From the NCBI GenBank assembly GCA_016213305.1, contig JACRAV010000113.1, forward strand, positions 1-27,569: 27,569 bases of DNA. Direction: 5' to 3'. The notes under the pieces were generated by a model, which was given only the letters and a program-made list of their open reading frames with translations, made no database searches and had not been told where the DNA came from. Shown here one piece after another: positions 14,767-24,142 of this stretch. This stretch comes from Candidatus Zixiibacteriota bacterium. Its GTDB lineage: Bacteria; Zixibacteria; MSB-5A5; GN15; FEB-12. The translations under genes were made by a program, and so were the position numbers. Position 1 is the first letter of the stretch; each line of letters starts with the position of its first letter.

Positions 14767-15585
14767 ATGGACAAACCAATTGGGATATTCGATTCCGGCG
14801 TCGGCGGCCTGACCGTCGCCCGCGAAGTGTTCAACCTCCTGCCCCACGAAGATGTGGTCTATTTCGGGGACGTCGGCCGGTATCCGTACGGCGGGCGGTC
14901 GTCGGAGATCATCACCCGGTTCGCCACTCAGGACGTGGCGTTGTTGCTTGAACACGACGTCAAATATGTCATCTGCGCCTGCAACACCGTGTCGGCGGTG
15001 GCGCTCGATGATCTCAGGGACAGTTACAGCATTCCCATGATCGGCGTCATTCATCCGGGAGCCGAGGCGGCGGTCAAAGCGACCAGGAACGGCCGGATCG
15101 GGGTAATCGGCACCAACGCCACTATCGGTTCCAACGCCTACGCCCGTTCGATTCACGAGCGGAACGCCGAACTGAAAGTCTTCTCGCTGGCCTGCCCGCT
15201 CTTCGTTCCACTTGCGGAAGAGGGGTATGTCGATAAGGAGGCCACGTACCTCATTGCGCGTGATTATCTGCAAACCATGTTGGATGTCGAAATCGACACG
15301 CTTATTCTCGGATGCACCCACTACCCCCTTCTCAAACATGTGATCGCCGACGTCATGGGTCCGGAGATCACGCTCATCGACAGCGGCGAGGAGACGGCGC
15401 GCGCGGCTTACAAAACAATTACCGAATCCGGGCTGTTGCACTCACGCGCAGGCCAGCACCCGTCGCCGTCGAGCGAACACAAGTATTTCGTGTCGGATGT
15501 TCCGGAGAAGTTCTCGCAGGTGGCGACGAGATTTCTGGGCCGGATTGTCGATAGAATAACAAGAGTTGATATAAGCACGTATTAG
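14767..15585 (+). CDS. murI: Glutamate racemase
   Basis: The 272-residue enzyme interconverts L- and D-glutamate to supply D-Glu for peptidoglycan. Motifs are PIGIFDSGVGGLTVAREV near the N-terminus, YFGDVGRYPYGGRS, the first catalytic cysteine in CACNTVSAVAL and the second in LILGCTHYPLL, with VIGVIHPGAEAAV between them. Length is standard. ATG 14767 has AAAGGA about 10 bases upstream; an in-frame upstream ATG at 14713 lies inside the amidase gene and is less likely. The gene is 19 bases after the amidase and 55 before rdgB. Confidence 0.97.
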   Translation: MDKPIGIFDSGVGGLTVAREVFNLLPHEDVVYFGDVGRYPYGGRSSEIITRFATQDVALLLEHDVKYVICACNTVSAVALDDLRDSYSIPMIGVIHPGAEAAVKATRNGRIGVIGTNATIGSNAYARSIHERNAELKVFSLACPLFVPLAEEGYVDKEATYLIARDYLQTMLDVEIDTLILGCTHYPLLKHVIADVMGPEITLIDSGEETARAAYKTITESGLLHSRAGQHPSPSSEHKYFVSDVPEKFSQVATRFLGRIVDRITRVDISTY

Positions 15586-15640
15586 CGCGAAACTCAACAG
15601 TTGAAACCGGGGAGGTTTCGACGGAGGTGTTGCCAAACCC

Positions 15641-16249
15641 ATGCAACTCGTCCTAGCCACCAATAACGAAGACAAGATCGAGGAAATTCGCGATCTCCTC
15701 GACGACCTGTCGATCACCATTCTCACCCGCGCCGATTTTCTGGATTTCCCCGAACCGGAGGAATCCGGCTCCACGCTGGCCGATAACGCCACTATCAAGG
15801 CGCGGGCTATCGTCGACTATTGCGAACTTGCCGCGCTGGCCGACGATTCGGGACTTGAAGTTGACGCGCTCAATGGCGCGCCGGGGGTTCTCTCCTCCCG
15901 CTATGCCGGTGAAAACGTGACCTACAAAGACAACTATGAAAAACTGCTGGCCGACCTCAAAGGGGTTCCGCCTGAGAAGCGGACCGCCCGCTTTCGATGC
16001 GTGATGGCGATTGCCTGGTCGGTCGATGAGGTTGAGACGGTCGAAGGGGTTGTCGAGGGGTTTATAGCCGAGGATGCCGTTGTTGGTCGCGGTTTCGGCT
16101 ACGACCCGGTATTTTTCTACCCGCCGCTCAAGAAGCGTTTTTCCGAGATGTCGCTGGAGGAGAAGAATCGGGTCAGCCATCGGGGCCTTGCTTTGCAGGA
16201 AGTCCGCACGCTGATTATTGATCGTCTGAACTCACCGATGCAGGGATAG
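15641..16249 (+). CDS. rdgB: RdgB/HAM1-family dITP/XTP pyrophosphatase
   Basis: The 202-residue enzyme hydrolyses non-canonical purine nucleoside triphosphates (dITP, XTP) to monophosphates. Family motifs are LATNNEDKIEEI at the N-terminus, ALADDSGLEVDALNGAPGVLSSRYAG, RCVMAIA, VGRGFGYDPVFFYP and MSLEEKNRVSHRGLAL. GGAGGT is 12 bases before the ATG. It is the last gene of the smpB-amidase-murI-rdgB run and converges on clpB. murI next to rdgB is a familiar arrangement; the two are separate proteins here. Confidence 0.97.
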   Translation: MQLVLATNNEDKIEEIRDLLDDLSITILTRADFLDFPEPEESGSTLADNATIKARAIVDYCELAALADDSGLEVDALNGAPGVLSSRYAGENVTYKDNYEKLLADLKGVPPEKRTARFRCVMAIAWSVDEVETVEGVVEGFIAEDAVVGRGFGYDPVFFYPPLKKRFSEMSLEEKNRVSHRGLALQEVRTLIIDRLNSPMQG

Positions 16250-16318
16250 CGCGCAAGCGCAGACGAGGACGTCGGCGTGGCACGGGCTATGGCATTGCGC
16301 GAAGCGGGGGCATCGACG

Positions 16319-16344
16319 TCGGGTCGAGCGAAGTCGAAACCCGA
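16319..16344. repeat. Hairpin element with TTCGACTYCGCTC core (copy 1)
   Basis: Arms TCGGGT / ACCCGA enclose CGAGCGAAGTCGAA. On the minus strand the core reads TTCGACTTCGCTC, one base from TTCGACTCCGCTC at 19068-19080. It lies in the 108-base gap between the convergent rdgB and clpB genes. This looks like a dispersed palindrome family. No T run follows. Confidence 0.5.
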
Positions 16345-16357
16345 TGGACGCAAATCG

Positions 16358-18994
<2,637 letters not shown>

Positions 18995-19008
18995 ATTCTC
19001 TTATTCCT

Positions 19009-19045
19009 GTCATTGCGAGGAGTCTTCGACGAAGCAATCTCGCCT
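19009..19045. repeat. GTCATTGCGAG...CGAAGCAATCTCGCCT repeat, short form
   Basis: GTCATTGCGAG and CGAAGCAATCTCGCCT frame a core containing CTTCGACGAAG, itself palindromic. ATTGC pairs with GCAAT. A second copy with the same ends and a different, longer core lies at 19149-19213. Elements with these ends are common in several bacterial phyla as dispersed intergenic repeats (from memory). Confidence 0.65.
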
Positions 19046-19061
19046 CGTCTTTCCTCTCTTT

Positions 19062-19085
19062 CGCCCTTCGACTCCGCTCAGGGCG
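19062..19085. repeat. Hairpin element with TTCGACTYCGCTC core (copy 2)
   Basis: CGCCCT (19062-19067) and AGGGCG (19080-19085) pair around TCGACTCCGCTC. The core matches the element at 16319-16344 in reverse orientation. It sits in the clpB upstream region between two copies of another repeat. Confidence 0.5.
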
Positions 19086-19148
19086 TCGTCAACCGCGCGG
19101 ACGCAGTTGACCTACGAAGAAAAGCACTCTTCAACACTCTCGCTATTC

Positions 19149-19213
19149 GTCATTGCGAGTGTCACGTCACCTTAAGCTTGTCGCAGGGTTGACGTGACCG
19201 AAGCAATCTCGCC
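19149..19213. repeat. GTCATTGCGAG...CGAAGCAATCTCGCC repeat, long form
   Basis: The ends match the copy at 19009-19045, but the core is about 38 bases and carries its own stem GTCACGTCA (19161-19169) / TGACGTGAC around a CTTAAGCTTG centre. It ends 6 bases from the stop codon of the minus-strand gene at 19219-19932. Confidence 0.65.
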
Positions 19214-19218
19214 TTGGC

Positions 19219-19932
19219 CTACGGCCCGCCTTCTGTTAGTCCGCACCTCACTTTGCCAGTCGTGGCGTCAATGCAGAGGGACAGAGATGTCGTGCGTCGA
19301 TCTCGTCGATAGCTTGGTACACCTTTTGCGCACAGCCACCAATATGCTCCAGTGTCGGGGGCTTTGCCTGCCGCACAGTGGACGCAGACAGCTTCAATCC
19401 TTGGGGCCGAGAGAGGATTGATGAGAGCGGCGGCGTTAAGCGCAGTTTGTAGTGCAATTGGCGCCGGCGTCGCCTCCGGAATGACACTTCCCCGATTGGT
19501 TTCTACCAGTCGCTCTTCGGGCGGCGCGACATTGCTCGTATCGGCGGCCAACGTCGCAAGCGAGACAAAGAGCAACTGTTGAGTAGTCGGCTCTATGATC
19601 AACTCACAGCGCCTGACTGGTTGCTGGCGGAGCTCAGGGATGCTCATGCCGGTTCTATATAGACGTACGCTGTCGAGAACAACTATCCAAACCTTCGGTC
19701 CTCTGAAATAGCGCCTGATTGCCGATCGGAAGGAATTGCCCGTATCAACCAATTCCGCTCGGCATACTCCTTTCCCAACCTCGACAAAGCCTGCTCCGAA
19801 GTTAGTCCACTGGTATGCCAACTTGCATGCTTCGTCCGCGGTCATTGGTGCTTTTGCGCTGTCGGCCGCATGCGCTCCGGCCAGTGATGAAAGTACCGAC
19901 AGTAGCACTGTCAGGCCAAAAACCTTCCTCAT
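19219..19932 (-). CDS. Hypothetical secreted cysteine-containing protein
   Basis: The 237-residue product begins with a clean signal peptide (RKVFGLTVLLSVLSSLAGAHA-AD). The mature part holds eight cysteines, including VCVHCAAG, suggesting disulfides or metal binding. It ends SLSLCIDATTGKVRCGLT, where 'lDa.TGkV' recalls the last strand of PepSY-like domains. The segment RYFRGPKVWIVVLDSVRLYR is followed by a run of hydrophobic beta-like strands. AGGTGAT directly before the ATG is a good ribosome-binding site. The gene lies between clpB and hsp20 and is flanked by dispersed repeats on both sides; it looks slightly richer in A+T than its neighbours. No function is assigned. Confidence 0.7.
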   Translation of the reverse strand: MRKVFGLTVLLSVLSSLAGAHAADSAKAPMTADEACKLAYQWTNFGAGFVEVGKGVCRAELVDTGNSFRSAIRRYFRGPKVWIVVLDSVRLYRTGMSIPELRQQPVRRCELIIEPTTQQLLFVSLATLAADTSNVAPPEERLVETNRGSVIPEATPAPIALQTALNAAALINPLSAPRIEAVCVHCAAGKAPDTGAYWWLCAKGVPSYRRDRRTTSLSLCIDATTGKVRCGLTEGGP

Positions 19933-20009
19933 ATCACCTCTCCCGATCCTCCATCATCGCCTCTTGCTCTTCCATAAAAACCCACATTAAACAGTGTGCC
20001 GTCGGGGCC

Positions 20010-20036
20010 AATTTGTCAAGCCGCAGGCGGCTTGAC
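20010..20036. repeat. 12-mer AATTTGTCAAGC with palindrome (copy 2)
   Basis: The 12-mer (20010-20021) runs into a stem GTCAAGCCGC (20015-20024) / GCGGCTTGAC (20027-20036) with a two-base centre. It lies in the 205-base gap between hsp20 (3' end) and the secreted-protein gene (5' end). No T run follows, so a terminator role for hsp20 is doubtful; TTGACA on the minus strand could be a -35 box. Confidence 0.5.
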
Positions 20037-20137
20037 CTACAATTATGACGCGCCTGCCCTCCCGTTCGTGCGAAAGGCCGGCCTTGCGACCAGCCCTTCA
20101 CTGCCAACCATTGGAACTGTCGTAAGGTTCTGGGTTC

Positions 20138-20572
20138 CTAAGAGACCTTTACTTCGATCTCCTTCGGTTTTACCTCCTCGAGTTTGTCCATCCGGACCTC
20201 AAGCAGGCCGTTCTTGTAGTCCGCGGCGATCTTCTCCGGATTGATCGATTCCGGAAGCGTGAACGAGCGGCTGAACAAGCCCGACCAGATTTCGGATCGG
20301 ACGGTGTTTCCTTCCTTTGTCTCGTTCTTCAGTTCGCGCTTACCGCTCACAGTCAGGACCCGGTCCTTCACCTGGACCTTGATATCCTTCTTGTCCATGC
20401 CCGGTAGCTCAAACGTCAGAAGCAGATGGTCATTGGTTTCCTCGATGTTGACCCGTGGCGAAAAGTCGCAGTCGCACTCGGTGCGAAGGGCCGGGGTGCC
20501 CCAGATGTTTTCGAACAGGCGGTCCAGTTCGTTCCACCGGTTCATCATTGGGCGAATCATCAAGCTGGTCAT
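20138..20572 (-). CDS. Hsp20/alpha-crystallin small heat-shock protein
   Basis: The 144-residue chaperone has an alpha-crystallin domain (about residues 38-140). It shows SPRVNIEETNDHLLLTFELPGMDKKDIKV, VLTVSGKRELKNETKEGN, the FSRSFTLPESINPEKIAADYKNGLLEVRM stretch with the conserved NGLL/A-L motif, and a C-terminal PKEIEVKV I-x-I/V-type tail. Small Hsps hold unfolding proteins for later release by DnaK and ClpB; clpB is about 1.1 kb away on the same strand. GGAGG is 8 bases before the ATG at 20572; a longer reading from 20617 adds only a Lys/Asn-rich leader containing this ribosome-binding site. CDCD at residues about 33-36 is an unusual cysteine pair. Confidence 0.95.
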   Translation of the reverse strand: MTSLMIRPMMNRWNELDRLFENIWGTPALRTECDCDFSPRVNIEETNDHLLLTFELPGMDKKDIKVQVKDRVLTVSGKRELKNETKEGNTVRSEIWSGLFSRSFTLPESINPEKIAADYKNGLLEVRMDKLEEVKPKEIEVKVS

Positions 20573-20629
20573 GGCTACATCCTCCTTGTTATGGTTGTTG
20601 GTTTCTTTCTTTTTCACGGAAGGATGTAA

Positions 20630-20646
20630 GTCAAGGCGTGTGCCAA
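20630..20646 (-). promoter_or_regulatory. Sigma54-like sequence upstream of hsp20
   Basis: On the minus strand TTGGCACACGCCTTGAC resembles TTGGCAC-N5-TTGC. The -24 GG element is perfect, but the -12 GC is GA here. It lies about 58 bases before the hsp20 ATG. No activator-binding site was identified. Confidence 0.25.
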
Positions 20647-20744
20647 TCGCGTTTATTGTTGCTATACAATGCCTTACGAGTGACGATGAGAATTGTTGAT
20701 TGGAAATATGCCATTATGACGCATCGACACGGCCAATATGGCAT

Positions 20745-20785
20745 AAGAACAATGCCAATTTGTCAAGCTGACTGACAAATTGGCA
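20745..20785 (-). terminator. Intrinsic terminator of the peptidase/PQQ/HEAT operon
   Basis: A perfect 13-bp stem TGCCAATTTGTCA / TGACAAATTGGCA with a 7-base loop lies 11 bases beyond the HEAT-gene stop. On the minus strand it is followed by TTGTTCTT. The left arm includes the 12-mer AATTTGTCAAGC (20757-20768). The stem is A+T-rich for this genome. Confidence 0.65.
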
Positions 20786-20796
20786 CTGGATGATAT

Positions 20797-23019
20797 TTAG
20801 TATCTGGAAAGGACTTCGGAGATGGCCTTCTGGACGGTGGAGCCACGGAAAAGGAGCTTCTGGGCAGCGGAGAGGGCGTTCTGGTAGGCGCGAATGCGGG
20901 ATATGGAGTCGGCGTCGCCCAGACTGCCCAGAGCGCGCACAAGGGCTACCCGGAGGTCCTCGCGGGAGACCTTGCCGGCGGCCAGCTGATTAAATGCTTC
21001 CTCATTCTCCATCAGGCGTCCGAGGAAGCCAACCGCTTCGGACCCGCCGATTTTTCCGAGGGCCGCCATCGAGCGGGGAGCATCGGAGGGATTGCGGCGA
21101 ATGAGATCGATCACCATCGGGGCATATTCAGGGGTGCCGATCATGCTGATCGCGCCCAGGGCGGCGTCACGGATCTCCTTGTCCTGATCTTCGGCCATGA
21201 TGATCAACAGGTCCATGGCGTCTTCGCCGCCGATTTTTTCAAGGGCGCTGATAATTTCGCGCCGCACCCGGACATCGGGATCGGCAATCCGCAGGCGGAG
21301 CGGGGTAACACCCTCGGCGTCGCGGAGCGACCCGATGACAAAGATCGTGTTGCGGATGACATACCATTTCGTGTCGGGGAGTTCGTGGCGTCCTTTATCG
21401 CGTTCAAACCAGGCGTCATCAACCAGCATATCGGAAAATACTTTGAGCGAGTTCTTGCCCAGCTCGGCGAGAATCTTGAGGGCGAGCTGACGCACCTGCC
21501 GCGCCGGATGCGATATAATCTCGGAGAGCGCCAGAGCGATTTCCTGCGATCCGATGGCAATCAGGATGGTCTTGAGATGACCCACGTCCTCGCTCCGGGC
21601 TTTGAGCAGGTCGTCGATCAGCGCGGAGATGATTTCGGGCTGATTGACGTTTTCGAATGACTTCTTGACGGCCATGGAATCGTACACATTGACCCCCCCC
21701 TGGACGCCGCGGCGGAAACCGAGGGTCACGAGCAGGCGGGCGAGATAATCATACCGTTTGCCGGCCATGCATTTGTCGGCGAGGGCGCGGATGAGTTCGG
21801 AATATTCGTACGATTCCTTGCGCCCCGAGATCCGGGCAATGACCGACTGGACGGCGGTGTCAAGAACGGCGGCATCGGTCAGCAGATTGAATTCGCCGAT
21901 CACGCCGGTGAGGGCGTCGAGCGCTTTCTGCCGCACGAACGCCTGCGGGTCCGACAGCCGGTCAATTAATTCGACGAGTATCTCAACGGCCCGCTGGCTC
22001 TGGCCCGTCTTGAGAAGGCGGCTGAAGGCCTCGGTGAACTCGGCAAATACGCCGAAATCAACCGGTTCGGAGACGGTCGCGAAGGAAAAGAGCTTATTCA
22101 GCAATTCATCAATCCGCCGGGTGGATTCAATTCTGATCCGACCGGTGTCGGTGCCGAAGTCTTCGCTGGACTTGCGCCGTTTCTCGATCGTCGGCGGGAG
22201 GGAAAGGTCGGAGATAATCCGGGCGCGCTCGGGATGAAAATCTATCAGGTGAAAAACGCCCATGTACTGATCGACCGCCGACGAAGTGCGGCTTCCCCCA
22301 TCCTGAATCTCCCGGGCCAGTTCGACCAGCGAAGCACGAATGTCCGTCCATGGCAGGGCGACCACCCGCTCCGGGAGGAGATAGGAGATAATATCCGGGT
22401 GAAAATCGATGCCGAGCGCCAGCAGTTGTTCGGCGCGTGCGCCGGTGAGTCGGGCAAGTTGATTGATTGTGGCGCCCATGAGATCGAGGGCCATCCGCTT
22501 CGCCGAAAAATCTCCGTCCACATCCCCCCGGTATTGCTTGCGATTCTCGAACAGGTCAAACGCCTGTTCGGAATTCACGATCACCGAGGTGATCCCCTTT
22601 TGCTTGAGCGTGGCCGACATCGAAAAACCGGCGTCGTACAGCGACTCCCGCTTGACCATCGTGGAAACAAAGAACAGAAATTCGTCGTTGGTCAGCGTTT
22701 CGTCAAACAGGATCGCCTTCATGTCGAGCATCTGCAGATACTGCAGAATCTGGGCGTTGAAGACCGAGTCCTTAAGGGCGATATTGGCGATGTAAAGGTT
22801 GCCGCGCAGGACGTTGATGCTGACGAACTTCCGGAAGCGGAAGAACTGGCGGCACAGCAAATACGGTTTCTCCAGCGAGCGAAGCGCCAGCGGGTGGCTC
22901 TCGCCGTAGATCGAAACTTTGCGGAAGGCCATCGCCAGCTCACGCGCCAGCAGATGGGCCTGTTCATTCAGATTGGCGCTCAACAGCGCCTGTGTCACCT
23001 GTCTTTGCGTTGACTGCAT
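20797..23019 (-). CDS. HEAT-repeat protein
   Basis: The 740-residue protein has no signal peptide and is probably cytoplasmic. The N-terminal third contains AMAFRKVSIYGESHPLALRSLEKPY, a pattern seen in HEAT-associated regions of signalling proteins. C-terminal HEAT repeats (about residues 470-735) include PARQVRQLALKILAELG, DPDVRVRREIISALEKIGGEDA, DKEIRDAALGAISMIG and DLRVALVRALGSLGD. Such solenoids mediate protein contacts; no catalytic motif is visible. ATG 23019 is chosen because GGAG lies 6 bases upstream, inside an in-frame TTG alternative (23031). The start lies 56 bases inside the end of the PQQ-lipoprotein gene, so it overlaps it in another frame. It is the last gene of the three-gene cluster, closed by a hairpin terminator. 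Confidence 0.85.
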   Translation of the reverse strand: MQSTQRQVTQALLSANLNEQAHLLARELAMAFRKVSIYGESHPLALRSLEKPYLLCRQFFRFRKFVSINVLRGNLYIANIALKDSVFNAQILQYLQMLDMKAILFDETLTNDEFLFFVSTMVKRESLYDAGFSMSATLKQKGITSVIVNSEQAFDLFENRKQYRGDVDGDFSAKRMALDLMGATINQLARLTGARAEQLLALGIDFHPDIISYLLPERVVALPWTDIRASLVELAREIQDGGSRTSSAVDQYMGVFHLIDFHPERARIISDLSLPPTIEKRRKSSEDFGTDTGRIRIESTRRIDELLNKLFSFATVSEPVDFGVFAEFTEAFSRLLKTGQSQRAVEILVELIDRLSDPQAFVRQKALDALTGVIGEFNLLTDAAVLDTAVQSVIARISGRKESYEYSELIRALADKCMAGKRYDYLARLLVTLGFRRGVQGGVNVYDSMAVKKSFENVNQPEIISALIDDLLKARSEDVGHLKTILIAIGSQEIALALSEIISHPARQVRQLALKILAELGKNSLKVFSDMLVDDAWFERDKGRHELPDTKWYVIRNTIFVIGSLRDAEGVTPLRLRIADPDVRVRREIISALEKIGGEDAMDLLIIMAEDQDKEIRDAALGAISMIGTPEYAPMVIDLIRRNPSDAPRSMAALGKIGGSEAVGFLGRLMENEEAFNQLAAGKVSREDLRVALVRALGSLGDADSISRIRAYQNALSAAQKLLFRGSTVQKAISEVLSRY

Positions 23020-24142
23020 CAGTTTCTCCAAAGCAAATAAGCCGTCCCAGGTCGGTCGCGATATACACTCTCTTCCCGTCGGTGACGGGGGACAGATTGA
23101 CCGGCCCGGTTACGGTCGCGCTGTCAACTATCGTACCATCGGTCGATCGGAGCGACCAGACTTTACCGGTCAGCGTTCCGACTATCGTACAGGCGCCCAC
23201 CACCAGCGGCGCCGATTTCACAACATCGACGGCGGCAAACGACCACAGGTCCCGCCCGGTGGCGGCATCGAGAGCGAACAGTCGTCCGCCCGAATGGGCC
23301 ACATACACCCGACCTTCCGCCACGGCCGCCGGACACCAGATCGGGCCATCGAGCGACTTCTCCCACTCGATCTTCCCGTCGCTCGGATTCAGCGCGTACA
23401 CCGTGCCGCCGACATCCCCGATCCAGATCAATTCGCCGCAGGCCGCGGCGCTCTGGCAGGGCGCCTGCAGTTTGGTCTTGAATACCACCCTGCCACTATC
23501 CGCCGTAACGGCGTACACATTCCCTCGGTCGGTCGGCTGAATGACCAGCGACCCGGAAACCGACGGCGGCGCCACCGGTTTCCCGTCCAAAGCCACCGAC
23601 CAGAGATCGCGTCCGGTGGCCGGATCGAGCGCCTTCAAAAAACCGTCGCCCGAACCGACAATCAGCCGCTTCTCATATAGTATCGACCCATTGGAGACAT
23701 CCTTTATCGGGCTGGTCCATCGGGTATTGCCGGATCTCATGTTTCTCGCCACTATTTCGTTTCGGATCGGTCCAGCGCCAAACATGATCAGACTGTCGGA
23801 CGTCACCACTCCGGCCTGGGCCGGCCCCTTGGTCTTAATCTGGGCGACGATCCGGCCGGTCTGAGGATCGATGACTTTGATCTTCCTCTTCGATGACGGG
23901 TAGAACAGCTTGCCATGGGCCAAAGTGATCGGGCCGACCGGTTTATCTCTGAGATTTCGTTGCCAGAGCATGGTCAGCTTTCCGGAAAATACCCCCGTGG
24001 TGTCGGCTCCCCGGCTTTCGATAGCGCCGCGATGATACGGCCATGGCGACGGCACACCGGGAACTGAGGAAAAACGAGACGGCACGGCGCAACCGCCGAT
24101 CACGAGGCCCGTCAGGGCAAGTATGTGGGACAGTCGGCGCAT
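22964..24142 (-). CDS. PQQ-repeat beta-propeller lipoprotein, BamB-like
   Basis: The 392-residue protein has a lipoprotein signal (RRLSHILALTGLVIGG-C). Repeated propeller blades follow with the Trp-docking pattern of PQQ-like repeats: LTMLWQRNLRDKPVGPI, DPQTGRIVAQ, MRSGNTRWTSPIKD, GFLKALDPATGRDLWSVAL, GNVYAVTADSGRVVFKT, GTVYALNPSDGKIEWEKSL, GRLFALDAATGRDLWSFAA and GKVWSLRSTDGTIV. This matches BamB and related periplasmic scaffolds; no PQQ-enzyme catalytic residues are evident. The ATG overlaps the stop of the upstream peptidase/barrel gene as TGATG, so translation is coupled. The pairing with an outer-membrane barrel protein suggests a lipoprotein partner for it, by analogy with BamA-BamB; that is inference. 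Its 3' end overlaps the HEAT gene. Confidence 0.88.
   Translation of the reverse strand: MRRLSHILALTGLVIGGCAVPSRFSSVPGVPSPWPYHRGAIESRGADTTGVFSGKLTMLWQRNLRDKPVGPITLAHGKLFYPSSKRKIKVIDPQTGRIVAQIKTKGPAQAGVVTSDSLIMFGAGPIRNEIVARNMRSGNTRWTSPIKDVSNGSILYEKRLIVGSGDGFLKALDPATGRDLWSVALDGKPVAPPSVSGSLVIQPTDRGNVYAVTADSGRVVFKTKLQAPCQSAAACGELIWIGDVGGTVYALNPSDGKIEWEKSLDGPIWCPAAVAEGRVYVAHSGGRLFALDAATGRDLWSFAAVDVVKSAPLVVGACTIVGTLTGKVWSLRSTDGTIVDSATVTGPVNLSPVTDGKRVYIATDLGRLICFGETDAVNAKTGDTGAVERQSE

Noticed and set aside
15606..15622. Small GAAACC/GGTTTC inverted repeat between murI and rdgB as a terminator
   Set aside because: Only 6-bp arms, no T run, and it overlaps purine-rich sequence that more likely serves rdgB translation.
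19009..19213. CRISPR array or insertion-sequence ends
   Set aside because: Only two copies, with unequal spacing and internal palindromes; there are no regular spacers, no cas genes and no transposase ORF.
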